Shown here piece after piece: positions 15,176-30,190 of a stretch of DNA of 55,532 nucleotides (position 1 is its first letter; each line of letters starts with the position of its first letter). The stretch is taken from positions 1-55,532 of the forward strand of contig CANQLX010000004.1 of assembly GCA_947624835.1 (NCBI GenBank), written 5' to 3'. This stretch comes from an uncultured Clostridia bacterium. GTDB lineage: Bacteria > Bacillota > Clostridia > Oscillospirales > Acutalibacteraceae. A program made the translations under genes and the position numbers. The notes beneath the pieces were generated by a model. It worked only from the letters and a program-made list of their open reading frames with translations. It was not told where the DNA came from and ran no database searches.

Positions 15176-16814
15176 CCCCGTTGAAATAATAATCAAATAC
15201 AACGGAAATATCACGCAGCTGAGGGAACAGCTCATCAATGAATCCTCCGTTACAGCTGTGGAAGATCTCGGACAGGGCTTTGCCGTTGTAACACTGTCTG
15301 ATGATACTGTCGGTTTTCTTTATGAAATAACCGTCATAGAGGATATTGAGCTGCCGAAGGAGCTGTATATCAATAATCTAAACAATATGATCTCCACCTG
15401 TGTCGTCACCGCACAATCCGAAAACGGATATGGTTTTTCGGGTGAGGGTGTCATTGTAGGTATTATAGATACGGGAATTGATTATACCCATCCGGATTTC
15501 CGCACCCCTGATGGACTTACAAGAATACTTTCCTTTTGGGATCAGAGCGGAAGCGGCAAGCCACCCGACGGCTTTACCTTTGGCAGAGAATATACAAGTG
15601 AGGAACTCAACGCCGCTCTCGCCTCCCCGGATCCTATTGCTGTTACGGGTCAGCTTGATATAAAAGGACACGGAACGGCTGTTGCTGGTATTGCCGCAGG
15701 TGGAGGAATTTCCGACCCCTACCAGATAGGAGTTGCACCTAAAGCGGATATTATTGCCGTTCGTGTTCTGCCTGCCGGAAATGATTACTCAAGATCAACC
15801 GAGCTTATGCGTGCATTAAAGTATGTAACGGATAAGGCACGCTCCTTTGCAAAGCCTGTTGCAATAAATATAAGCTACGGAATGAATGAAGGTGCGCATC
15901 TTGGTGATTCGCTTTTCGAGGAATATATCACCGCTATGAGCAATCTGTGGAAAACATCTATAATAATACCGACAGGTAATGAGGGCGGCTCGGGACATCA
16001 TTATTATGGCACAATAAGCAGCGGAGAAACAAAAAATATAGAATTTTTCACTGCTTCCGGACTGAACAGGTTTTATATTTCCTTATGGAAAAATTTTACC
16101 GATAATATCAGTGCGGAATTAATTCTTCCTGACGGTGCAACCACGGGAATCATTACTCAGGAAAACAGGGTGCGTACCCTGAACACAAGGGAACTTAGCA
16201 TAAATATGATTTATAACCAGCCGACCCGATACAGTGTTTCACAGGAGATTTTTTTTGATATAAAAGCCACTGAGGGTAATTTTGTAAAGGCAGGTGTATG
16301 GATCATCCGACTAAGGGCGGAGGCTATTGTTGACGGAAAATTCAATATATGGCTGCCTACCGTTGAGGAGGTCACGACAGGAACATATTTTTCCGCCCCC
16401 GATAACTTCGGTACATTGACTATTCCCTCAACCTCAGCAAAGGTTATACGTGTTGCCGGATATAATGATTCCCTTGACAGTGCGGCGGAATTTTCGGGCA
16501 GAGGGTTTGAAAATCTTGCCCTGCCTATTCCGGACATTACCGCTCCGGCTGTCGGAATATCCGCCCCACGTATAGGAGGCGGATATGACAGCTATACGGG
16601 CACAAGCTTTGCCGCACCCTTTGCAACGGGTACTGCGGCTCTTATGATGGAAACGGGAATTGTCAGGGGTAATGCTCCGTATATGTACGGGGAACGCATA
16701 AAGGCTTATCTCAGGCGTGGAGCAATACGAACTGACGGAGTTAAATATCCTAATCCAACCTCAGGCTACGGACGACTATGTGCGGCGGCATCCATAGCGG
16801 AAATACTGAAATAA
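15156..16814 (+). CDS. Csp-like subtilisin-family germination protease 1
   Basis: The 552-aa S8 protease has a short N-terminal prodomain-like region (about 1-80) and a complete triad: Asp in GIIDTGIDYTHPDF, His in GHGTAVAGIAAG, oxyanion Asn in PTGNEGG and Ser in TGTSFAAPFATG. A beta-rich insert lies between the Asn and Ser motifs, as in Csp proteases, which lack a signal peptide and cut pro-SleC in spores. AAAGGAGG at 15145-15152 serves the ATG at 15156 or a TTG at 15162. It lies inside the end of the GHL10 gene and is followed by a second csp and sleC, which supports the role. Confidence 0.87.
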   Translation: MPLPDNSPVEIIIKYNGNITQLREQLINESSVTAVEDLGQGFAVVTLSDDTVGFLYEITVIEDIELPKELYINNLNNMISTCVVTAQSENGYGFSGEGVIVGIIDTGIDYTHPDFRTPDGLTRILSFWDQSGSGKPPDGFTFGREYTSEELNAALASPDPIAVTGQLDIKGHGTAVAGIAAGGGISDPYQIGVAPKADIIAVRVLPAGNDYSRSTELMRALKYVTDKARSFAKPVAINISYGMNEGAHLGDSLFEEYITAMSNLWKTSIIIPTGNEGGSGHHYYGTISSGETKNIEFFTASGLNRFYISLWKNFTDNISAELILPDGATTGIITQENRVRTLNTRELSINMIYNQPTRYSVSQEIFFDIKATEGNFVKAGVWIIRLRAEAIVDGKFNIWLPTVEEVTTGTYFSAPDNFGTLTIPSTSAKVIRVAGYNDSLDSAAEFSGRGFENLALPIPDITAPAVGISAPRIGGGYDSYTGTSFAAPFATGTAALMMETGIVRGNAPYMYGERIKAYLRRGAIRTDGVKYPNPTSGYGRLCAAASIAEILK

Positions 16815-16836
16815 TAAATATAACGGGGGTGATCTT

Positions 16837-18549
16837 ATACCGGAAATAATAGCTGATGAGGAGGATCTTCTTCCTCTCGACGAATTTGTAAAGCTACCTA
16901 CAACCGTGGATTTTCAGGCGCTTGCAACACCTACCTTTCTTGAATATGCAGAGCAACGACCCTATCTGCACCTTGGAACAAGGCTTGCAAATGACTATAT
17001 TGTCGTATATACGAATGAAAGAAATATACCACAGGTTTACAGAGAGCTTGGAGGAGATTTCATGCTCTTTGCACCGAAAATAATGTCGCCTGTCGATATA
17101 AACAGTAACGACAGTGCCGGTATTACAAGGGTACTCGGACAGCCGTTTCTTGACCTGACGGGTCAGGGAGTTATAATCGGTCTTGTTGATACCGGAATTG
17201 ATTATACCCTTGATGCTTTTAGATATGAGGATGGCTCAACAAAGCTTCTCGGTTTATGGGATCAGACTATAAACGGGGAGCATGACGACAGTGTATATTT
17301 CGGTTCAACCTATGACAGGGATGCAATAAATGCCGCACTTGCCGCCGATGATCCTCTTTCCGTCATACCGAGCATTGATGAGGACGGGCACGGTACATTC
17401 ATGGCGTCGGCGGCAGCCGCCAATACCAATGATAATTATATCGGAGCCGCACCTCTTGCTAATCTTATATGCGTAAAGCTCAAAAGGGCAAGATCTTTCT
17501 ATATAGAAAAATATCTGCTTTCAAACGATATACCTACTCTTTACGAAAGCTCGGATTTTCTCCTCGGAGTTAAATATATTCTTGATAAGGCACTTGAAAT
17601 GCAGATGCCTGCTGTTGTTATGATAGGAATGGGTTCAAATACCTCGGCACATGACGGAAATACTCTTTTCGAGGATTATATTTCCTTTATATCTCAGCGT
17701 ACCGGCTTTGCTTTTGTTACAGCCGCCGGAAATGAATCCAACGCAAGACATCACACTCAGGGAAAAGTACCCGATGATGGAACAGACACTATTAATATAA
17801 AGGTTGGTAAGCAGGGTATTTCCTTTGGGACACTTATAATCAATCCTGCCTTTGACAGAATTTCTGTGAGCGTTACCTCCCCCACGGGCGAAATGCTTGC
17901 ACGCAAACCCTTCCGTGCCGGTGAATCCTATTCAGAAAAGCTTATCCTTGAGGATACGACAATTATAGTCCGTTATACAAGGGATGTTACCGACACAATT
18001 TGGGTCGGACTTAACAAGGCAACTCAGGGCATATGGGAAATAACTCTTCACGGTGACGAGGTTATTGACGGGAGCTACTGGGCATGGCTGCCGATAACAG
18101 GACAGGTCGATCCTTCTGTGGAATTTCTCCGTCCGATACCGGAATATACAATAGTCTATCCGGCTGCGGCAACAAGAACAATCACCTGCGGTGCATATAA
18201 CAGCTTTGACGGAAGTCTGCTTGTATCTTCGTCATGGGGACCGACAAGGCAGCCGAAAATTGCACCCGATTTTGTTGCACCGGGTGTCCGCGTTGGAGGA
18301 ATATATCCCGAGGGCACGGGTACTATGACAGGGACAAGCGTATCAGCTGCCGTTACCGCCGGGGCGGCTGCACTCCTGCTTGAATGGGGTATAGTCAAGG
18401 GGAATATTCCGGGTATGAACGGCGATATCATACGGAACCTTTTCATAGGCGGTGCAATACGTGAACAAAATCTTGAATACCCCAACAATAAATGGGGCTA
18501 TGGCAAGCTTAATCTTTACAATACCTTTAATTTTCTTAGAGAGGGATAG
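16837..18549 (+). CDS. Csp-like subtilisin-family germination protease 2, AUA start likely
   Basis: The second S8 protease (570 aa) is related to the first. Its triad is complete: Asp in GLVDTGIDYTLDAF, His in DGHGTFMASAAA, Asn in TAAGNESNARHH, Ser in MTGTSVSAAVTAG. In-frame codons from 16810 to 16905 contain no ATG, GTG or TTG, yet GGGGGTGAT at 16825-16833 is well placed for ATA at 16837. That gives an N-terminus MPEIIADEEDLLPLDEF. A GTG at 16906 is the first ordinary start but has no ribosome site. So AUA initiation is the better reading. In C. difficile one Csp is a pseudoprotease; here neither is. Confidence 0.85.
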   Translation: MPEIIADEEDLLPLDEFVKLPTTVDFQALATPTFLEYAEQRPYLHLGTRLANDYIVVYTNERNIPQVYRELGGDFMLFAPKIMSPVDINSNDSAGITRVLGQPFLDLTGQGVIIGLVDTGIDYTLDAFRYEDGSTKLLGLWDQTINGEHDDSVYFGSTYDRDAINAALAADDPLSVIPSIDEDGHGTFMASAAAANTNDNYIGAAPLANLICVKLKRARSFYIEKYLLSNDIPTLYESSDFLLGVKYILDKALEMQMPAVVMIGMGSNTSAHDGNTLFEDYISFISQRTGFAFVTAAGNESNARHHTQGKVPDDGTDTINIKVGKQGISFGTLIINPAFDRISVSVTSPTGEMLARKPFRAGESYSEKLILEDTTIIVRYTRDVTDTIWVGLNKATQGIWEITLHGDEVIDGSYWAWLPITGQVDPSVEFLRPIPEYTIVYPAAATRTITCGAYNSFDGSLLVSSSWGPTRQPKIAPDFVAPGVRVGGIYPEGTGTMTGTSVSAAVTAGAAALLLEWGIVKGNIPGMNGDIIRNLFIGGAIREQNLEYPNNKWGYGKLNLYNTFNFLREG

Positions 18550-18560
18550 GAGGAAATAAA

Positions 18561-19826
18561 TTGCCTATAGGTACACTTGTTGTTTCAGCCTTTAATAATT
18601 CGGAGGGCAGACCCGCACCGAATGTACAGGTCACGATAAGAAGTGCAGTCAGCGGAGATGTTATTTCTCAAGGTGTAACGGACAGTGACGGAAAGCTTTC
18701 GCCCGTTCTGCTTAATACGCCTCCGGAAGCATTATCAACTACACCTCCCGACACCGTATCAGACCCTGAAAGTGAAATATCTCCCGACACAGAGGACAGC
18801 ACACAGGAAAGGGAACTTCCGTTCGGGTCATATGATATTACTGCACAGAATCCGAACGGCGATACAACCCGGATTGACAATGTGCAGGTATATGAGGACA
18901 CAACATCACTTCAAAATATTATTTTCCCGGGTCAGAGCAATGATATAAATATCCCGAATCCGGCTATTATGGGAGGTATGCCGGAAAAAATACCGGAATC
19001 GGAAACAAAGAAGCTGCCCGATGCCGGAGGAACCGTTGTTCTTGCACGACCTGTTGTGCCGAGTCTTATTGTTGTTCATGCCGGTGTGCCGAGTGACAGC
19101 TCTGCACCGGATTATACTGTAAGCTTTACCGATTATATCAAGAATGTTGCAAGCTCAGAAATTTTTGCAACATGGCCACGTGAGGCCATTAAGGCAAATG
19201 TTATTGCTATTGTTTCCTTTACTCTTAACCGTGTATATACCGAATGGTACCGTGGAAAGGGCTATGATTTCACTGTGACAAATACTACCTCCTATGATCA
19301 GGCGTTCACCTACGGAAGAAATTTCTTTTCCGAAATTTCGGATGTGGTTGACGAGGTTTTCACAATGTATATCACAAGGGAAAGTATATCTCAGCCCTTG
19401 CTTGCTCAGTACAGTGACGGAGTTAATGTTGTCCGTGACGGGTGGCTCAGTCAGTGGGGTTCAAAGGAGCTTGCGGATCAGGGGTATTCTGCACTGAGGA
19501 TTTTACAGACCTACTACGGCAGAGATATTGTTCTAAGGCAGGCTGAAAGAGTTGAGGGAATACCGTTGTCATTTCCCGGAGTGCTGAGTGTAGGCTCAAG
19601 CGGAAGCAATGTCCGTGCCCTGCAAAATCAGCTTAATGCAATTTCCAATAACTATCCGCTTATACCGAAGCTTGCTGTTGATGGTATATATGGTCAGAAT
19701 ACCGAAGAGGCTGTACGGGTTTTTCAGCAGATCTTTAACCTACCCGTTACGGGTACTGTCAATTTCCCTGCGTGGTACAGAATTTCAGATATATATGTTG
19801 CTGTGCGTAAGCTTGCCGAATTATAG
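18561..19826 (+). CDS. sleC: SleC-type spore cortex-lytic enzyme
   Basis: The 421-aa protein matches clostridial SleC over its length. It has a beta-sandwich pre/pro region (GTLVVSAFNNSEGRPAPNVQV), an added Pro/Glu/Thr linker (about 60-90) and the segment VVPSLIVVHAGVPSDSSAPDY. The catalytic region is IKNVASSEIFATWP...FTLNRVYTEWYRGKGYDF, and a C-terminal peptidoglycan-binding domain reads SGSNVRALQNQLNAISNNY...VFQQIFNLPVTG. SleC is a zymogen that Csp proteases activate to degrade cortex at germination. The TTG start follows AGGAGGAAATAAA. It sits 11 bp after the second csp, so protease and substrate are co-made. Confidence 0.93.
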   Translation: MPIGTLVVSAFNNSEGRPAPNVQVTIRSAVSGDVISQGVTDSDGKLSPVLLNTPPEALSTTPPDTVSDPESEISPDTEDSTQERELPFGSYDITAQNPNGDTTRIDNVQVYEDTTSLQNIIFPGQSNDINIPNPAIMGGMPEKIPESETKKLPDAGGTVVLARPVVPSLIVVHAGVPSDSSAPDYTVSFTDYIKNVASSEIFATWPREAIKANVIAIVSFTLNRVYTEWYRGKGYDFTVTNTTSYDQAFTYGRNFFSEISDVVDEVFTMYITRESISQPLLAQYSDGVNVVRDGWLSQWGSKELADQGYSALRILQTYYGRDIVLRQAERVEGIPLSFPGVLSVGSSGSNVRALQNQLNAISNNYPLIPKLAVDGIYGQNTEEAVRVFQQIFNLPVTGTVNFPAWYRISDIYVAVRKLAEL

Positions 19827-19854
19827 GTGAAGTGCCTGTCAATATAATTTTACC

Positions 19855-19873
19855 TCGCCGCCTATGGCGGCGA
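19855..19873 (+). terminator. Hairpin after sleC
   Basis: TCGCCGCC-TAT-GGCGGCGA is a perfect stem followed by CAACATTTTAG. The T-run is weak but the position at the operon end fits a terminator. Confidence 0.55.
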
Positions 19874-19983
19874 CAACATTTTAGTACAATATCCACGACC
19901 CATACTTAATATAATAGGGAAATTCCATCAAGTTTATTAAAATTTAATACGACAGACCACACACTTGCTTTCCTATGTGATTA

Positions 19984-20553
19984 TCAGAGAAATTTCACAC
20001 GTCCGTCCTCTATGTAATATAGGGCACCAACAACAGATAAACCATGTTCTTCCTCACGCTTTATATCAAAGCTTTCCTCAATAATAGAAACCGAACGCTG
20101 AATATTTAGCAGGCAAGCCTTATGCTCGTCCGTTTCTTCTCCTATGGCAAGACGTATCTCATCAGTGATGAATTTTATATATCCCTCCGGATCATGATGT
20201 ACCGCTGCCTCAACTGCTCCGCAATGTGTATGTCCCAATACAACAATAAGCTTGCAGCCAAGGTGTGATGCTGCATATTCTATACTTCCCAACTGATGGT
20301 CATCCATTACATTACCGGCAACACGGATAACAAACAACTCCCCTATTCCGGCAGAAAATATGCTCTCCGGAATTACCCTCGAATCCGAGCAGGTTACTAT
20401 TATCGCATAGGGTTTTTGCCCCTCACTATATGTTTTCTTACGTACCTCACGGGATATATCACCGCTTGAATATTCTGCATTGATATATTTCGCATTACCC
20501 TCCTTTAATCGGGTGATTGCCTGTTTTGCCGAAATATAATCAGTTACATTCAT
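19984..20553 (-). CDS. Beta-class carbonic anhydrase
   Basis: The 189-aa protein has the zinc ligands of beta carbonic anhydrases: CSDSRVIPE (Cys and the Asp-Arg pair) and HTHCGA (His and Cys), with VIRVAGNVMDDHQLGSIEYA between. It interconverts CO2 and bicarbonate. Bicarbonate is the substrate of the CarAB reaction encoded at 26-31 kb, though the genes are not in one operon. The start follows AGGAGAGG. It lies 33 bp downstream of the transporter gene on the same strand. Confidence 0.93.
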   Translation of the reverse strand: MNVTDYISAKQAITRLKEGNAKYINAEYSSGDISREVRKKTYSEGQKPYAIIVTCSDSRVIPESIFSAGIGELFVIRVAGNVMDDHQLGSIEYAASHLGCKLIVVLGHTHCGAVEAAVHHDPEGYIKFITDEIRLAIGEETDEHKACLLNIQRSVSIIEESFDIKREEEHGLSVVGALYYIEDGRVKFL

Positions 20554-20586
20554 TTTTAACCTCTCCTCTGATTTTATATTATTTCT

Positions 20587-21528
20587 CTATTTCAAATTCA
20601 AAGATTTCTTTGAAGCAGAATTAACAAGAAAAATTCCCGAACATACAAGCATAAGTGCAGACAGGTTACGCAGGGTAAATATATTCTCTTTAAGGAAAAT
20701 CCCCGACCACATTGTTCCGAATATGGGAATAAGAAGATTATAGACAGCAACCTTACTTACCGGATTATGGAAAAGGAGCAGCGTCCACAGCATAAATGCA
20801 CTTCCTGCCATAACTCCAAGGTATATCAGTATTTCCACACAGCTTTCATTGTAGAATGTAATACTTCCGCCAAAAATAAAGCCTGTCAGCATAAGAGCCG
20901 CACCGCCTATAAAAAGTTGCCAGCCCGATACCTGTATCGGTGTTCTTCCCTTATCAATTTTTTTGCTTATGACATTTCCTATTCCGCCGAATATATTTGA
21001 CAGAATAACAAGACCGTCACCAACCAAGCTGAATTTTCCCATTTCTCCCCCGAATACCATCACAACTATTCCCAAAATTCCTATTATGCATCCGAACATT
21101 TTTTTCAGTGTCAGATTATCTCCCCTGAATACAAATGCGGAAGCAATAACGGATGTAAAGGCTGCGGCTGATGTATAGAGTGAGGACTTTGTACCTGTAA
21201 TATAAACTATTCCTACATACAAAAGCAAATATTGTCCGTATGTTTGAAAAAGACTTAATAATGATATCGGCAAAATGTCATGTCTGCTTATTGTCGGTTT
21301 AGGCTTACTGCCGAGAAAGCCTATCAGAAGTACTATCGCTCCTGCAATAAAAAATCTTGCCCCTGCAAATACAAGCTTTGACGGGATATCATTTTCCTCT
21401 ATTTTGAAAAACTCATAGCCTATTTTTATTGCCGGGAATGCTGTTCCCCAAAGAAGAGTACAGAGAACCGCAATACACGCAACAAATATACTGTTTGAAA
21501 GATATTCGTAATTTTTTTCCTTAAACAT
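20587..21528 (-). CDS. EamA/DMT-family transporter
   Basis: The 313-aa membrane protein has about ten helices in two EamA repeats. The first starts LCTLLWGTAFPAIKIG, and the second includes LSNIFGGIGNVISKKI and LLIPIFGTMWSGIFLKE. Drug/metabolite transporters of this kind export amino acids or small metabolites. The substrate cannot be told from sequence. It is in the same direction as the genes on either side. Confidence 0.87.
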   Translation of the reverse strand: MFKEKNYEYLSNSIFVACIAVLCTLLWGTAFPAIKIGYEFFKIEENDIPSKLVFAGARFFIAGAIVLLIGFLGSKPKPTISRHDILPISLLSLFQTYGQYLLLYVGIVYITGTKSSLYTSAAAFTSVIASAFVFRGDNLTLKKMFGCIIGILGIVVMVFGGEMGKFSLVGDGLVILSNIFGGIGNVISKKIDKGRTPIQVSGWQLFIGGAALMLTGFIFGGSITFYNESCVEILIYLGVMAGSAFMLWTLLLFHNPVSKVAVYNLLIPIFGTMWSGIFLKENIFTLRNLSALMLVCSGIFLVNSASKKSLNLK

Positions 21529-21591
21529 TCATATTTTCCTTTTCTGAAATATCATTACCGCCGGATATAATATCAGGCGGTAATACAAAGC

Positions 21592-23016
21592 TTATTTCGG
21601 CCGGAATTTCATGGGACGGAATTCACCTGATTTATTCCTGTAAAATGCTGATCCTATGGGACTTTCAAGATATTCTATTATCTCAGGATCGTAATTGCAT
21701 ATTGTGTTAAGGTTAAATATTTCAGCATTTTCAATATCATTCATATATTCCTCATTCTCGTCCCCAGCAAGAAATCTCCAACCACTGTCGAACTTGCTTT
21801 CGGGTTTTTCACGGTACATAATTCCTATTTTACAGTTATCCACTGTTATTCTGTCCGTGGCATAGCATCCGTCCGGTCCGTTCCAGTCGAGTATATTCTC
21901 TATAACACTTCTCGGCAATGCCCATTTTTTCCTAATACTGCCCTCAAAAATATTTTTACGTTTTTTAGAGATATACCAAAAATCATTCCCGATTACTTTT
22001 TCAGCCTGCTCAAACAGTTCCATAAACCCGTTAGTGATTTTAAAGAGCATTTCCTCCTCATACAGCGGAATCATAAGTAAAAATTCAACCTCTTCACCAC
22101 TTGGAAGAACACAGTTTTTTTCACCCACCGAACTCGAAGCAAATATAACACCGTTATAATCGACACTTTCATCAAGTCTGTCACCATATGAAACTGTATG
22201 CCCACAATCAAGCCATGAATTTTCAAGCTGTACCATTTCTCCGAACTGCCTCATTATTTTTGATACCCATATGTGAATATCGACATCCGCATCATATTCA
22301 CCGCTTGGTTGTATAAGCGAAACAATCTCAATTCTATGAATATTTTCCTCTCCGGAATCGGTAATTTCAATTCCTCTGTAGGCACCTATTCCTATTGATA
22401 CAATTTTAAAAAAAGGACATTCTTCGTTTGGCGGTATGACAGCTATTTTTATCGGGTGGTTATAATTAATCCCATCATCCCTGAAATCAGGCAGCAGTAC
22501 TCCTATTTCACCGTAGTAATCGTTAATATATCCTGCAACAATGTCAGCCTCTTTTTCACCATATACTGCAAGCTCGTTTGTTTTATCGCCGAAAATATTA
22601 TCCCATGCATCCTCGTCAATTTCTTTTGCAATATATGAAGCCTTTTCAAACTCTACAGACCTGCCCATTTCCTGATAAATGAGGCAAAGTAAAAGCCATG
22701 CCTCGACGCAGTTTTCATCTATTTCAATACATCTGTCAGCTTCCTTTATAGCTGTACGATATTTATGCAATCCATAATTTGCTCCTGCTATTTCAAGATG
22801 ATATGAAAGGTCATCCTCAGAAATATCATCCTCTATTTTCTTGAGTACCCTAAGGGTTTCACGATATCTTTGGCATTGTGAAAAACAATGTGCAAGCATA
22901 AATATAAGCTCTCCGCTGAGTTCATCCTCGTCAAACTCCTGGATTCTATTTATTGCCTCTTCAAATCTTCCCTCATTCATCAGCTCATCTATATCGAAAA
23001 TAAAATCGTTATCCAC
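21592..23016 (-). CDS. TPR + SUFU-like + DUF2185 immunity-type protein
   Basis: The 474-aa protein has three parts. Residues 1-150 are acidic TPR-like helices (MNEGRFEEAINRIQEFDED, YRTAIKEADRCIEIDENCVEAWLLL). The middle (about 190-340) resembles SUFU/DUF4026-type domains: HIWVSKIMRQFGEMVQLENSWLDCGHTV then GVIFASSS. The end (about 385-465) is a DUF2185-like domain with CKIGIMYREKP, DSGWRFLAGDE and FNLNTICNYDPEIIEYL. SUFU and DUF2185 domains are known in immunity proteins against polymorphic toxins. No toxin gene lies beside it, so it could be an orphan or poly-immunity protein. The GTG start follows GGAGGTGGAAAT. Confidence 0.75.
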   Translation of the reverse strand: MDNDFIFDIDELMNEGRFEEAINRIQEFDEDELSGELIFMLAHCFSQCQRYRETLRVLKKIEDDISEDDLSYHLEIAGANYGLHKYRTAIKEADRCIEIDENCVEAWLLLCLIYQEMGRSVEFEKASYIAKEIDEDAWDNIFGDKTNELAVYGEKEADIVAGYINDYYGEIGVLLPDFRDDGINYNHPIKIAVIPPNEECPFFKIVSIGIGAYRGIEITDSGEENIHRIEIVSLIQPSGEYDADVDIHIWVSKIMRQFGEMVQLENSWLDCGHTVSYGDRLDESVDYNGVIFASSSVGEKNCVLPSGEEVEFLLMIPLYEEEMLFKITNGFMELFEQAEKVIGNDFWYISKKRKNIFEGSIRKKWALPRSVIENILDWNGPDGCYATDRITVDNCKIGIMYREKPESKFDSGWRFLAGDENEEYMNDIENAEIFNLNTICNYDPEIIEYLESPIGSAFYRNKSGEFRPMKFRPK

Positions 23017-23174
23017 ATTTCCACCTCCGATAACAGTATTTTATTTATTATATCACCACTGACATATACAGTCAAGAAGTGAAGATACACTTATTTGTCG
23101 GTTGTTAAAATATATTGAAAGATAATTACTGTAAATTCATTATATACTTCAAAGTATGTTATAATAAATATAAA

Positions 23175-23196
23175 GCGTCCGGAAATCTCCGGACGC
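23175..23196 (-). terminator. Terminator after dapL
   Basis: GCGTCCGG-AGATTT-CCGGACGC on the minus strand is followed by TTTATATTTATT. It ends the car/pyrG/dapL unit. Confidence 0.75.
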
Positions 23197-23291
23197 AAGC
23201 AACGCATAACCGCTAAACTCCACCATGCAGTAAATTCTGCTGATAAAGCTGTCATGCAATTACATATATAGAATGGTACGAATAAATCGCA

Positions 23292-24500
23292 TTATTTCAG
23301 AAGTTTCTTAATTCTGTCAACTGCTTCGATTGTCTTATCTCTGTCGCCAAAAGACGTCAAACGGAAAAAGCCCTCACCGTTTTTGCCAAAGCCTGCCCCG
23401 GGTGTTCCCACAACATTAGCCTCGTTGAGGAGATAATCGAAAAACTCCCATGACTCCATACCCTTCGGACACTCAAACCATATATATGGAGAATTTTTTC
23501 CGCCGGTATAGTAAATACCCAATTCATCGAGAGCATCGGCTATTATCCTTGCGTTCTCCTTATAATATTCAAGATTCACCTTGATCTGTTCCCTGCCCTC
23601 GTCACTGAATACGGCAGCAGCTCCGCACTGTACGGGATAAGATACTCCGTTGAATTTTGAACCCTGTCTTCTTCCCCATATCTGAGAAATACTTACCTTT
23701 GTTCCGTCAGATGCTTCAGCCTCAAGCTCATCGGGAATAACCGTATATCCGCATCTCATACCGGTAAAACCTGCTGTTTTTGAAAGTGAGCAAATTTCTA
23801 TCGCACACTGTCTTGAGCCTTCAACCTCAAAAATACTTCTCGGAATATCCGGCTCGGTTATAAATGCTTCATATGCAGCATCATAAATTATTATTGCCTT
23901 ATTGTCTATTGCATAATCAATCCATGCTTTAAGCTGTTCCTTTGTAAATGCTGCACCCGTAGGATTATTCGGTGAGCAAAGATAAATAAGATCCGCATGA
24001 ACATTTTTGTCGGGGACAGGGCAAAAACCGTTTTCCTTTGTACAATCGGCATATACAATCTTTCTTCCGCTCATAACATTGGAATCAACATATACCGGAT
24101 ATGCAGGGTCGGTTATTATTACGGTATTATCCTCACTGAATATATCAACTATATTACCGCAATCCGATTTTGCACCATCGCTTATGCGTATTTCTGACGG
24201 CTTTATATCTGCTCCGAAGCTTGCGTAATATTTTGCAACAGCTTCCTTGAGAAAATCATATCCTGTGCCACTGTCCTCATAACCCTTAAAGGTTTCCTTG
24301 ACGCCCATTTCCTCTGCACCCTTTTTGACTGCTTCTACAACACACGGTGCTATCGGGAGGGTTACATCACCTATACCCATACGGATAATATTATCCTTTT
24401 TATCGGGATTTGCCTCAATAAAGGCATTTATCCTCTTAGCAATGTTTATGAAAAGATAATTCTTCTCAAGCTTCATAAAATTCTCATTAAGCTTTGGCAT
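23292..24500 (-). CDS. dapL: LL-diaminopimelate aminotransferase DapL
   Basis: The 402-aa class I/II aminotransferase begins MPKLNENFMKLEKNYLF and has IIRMGIGDVTLP, then KGYEDSGTGYDFLKEAV and YLCSPNNPTGAAFT. The PLP-lysine motif is EICSLSKTAGFTGMRCGY, all typical of DapL. It converts tetrahydrodipicolinate to LL-diaminopimelate in one step for lysine and cell-wall DAP. The next enzyme, DapF, is encoded as the second half of the carB fusion in the same operon. It starts 21 bp after pyrG, behind AAAGGAGAAAG. Confidence 0.95.
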   Translation of the reverse strand: MPKLNENFMKLEKNYLFINIAKRINAFIEANPDKKDNIIRMGIGDVTLPIAPCVVEAVKKGAEEMGVKETFKGYEDSGTGYDFLKEAVAKYYASFGADIKPSEIRISDGAKSDCGNIVDIFSEDNTVIITDPAYPVYVDSNVMSGRKIVYADCTKENGFCPVPDKNVHADLIYLCSPNNPTGAAFTKEQLKAWIDYAIDNKAIIIYDAAYEAFITEPDIPRSIFEVEGSRQCAIEICSLSKTAGFTGMRCGYTVIPDELEAEASDGTKVSISQIWGRRQGSKFNGVSYPVQCGAAAVFSDEGREQIKVNLEYYKENARIIADALDELGIYYTGGKNSPYIWFECPKGMESWEFFDYLLNEANVVGTPGAGFGKNGEGFFRLTSFGDRDKTIEAVDRIKKLLK

Positions 24501-24521
24501 ATTTCTTTCTCCTTTACTGTA

Positions 24522-30182
<5,661 letters not shown>

Positions 30183-30190
<8 letters not shown>

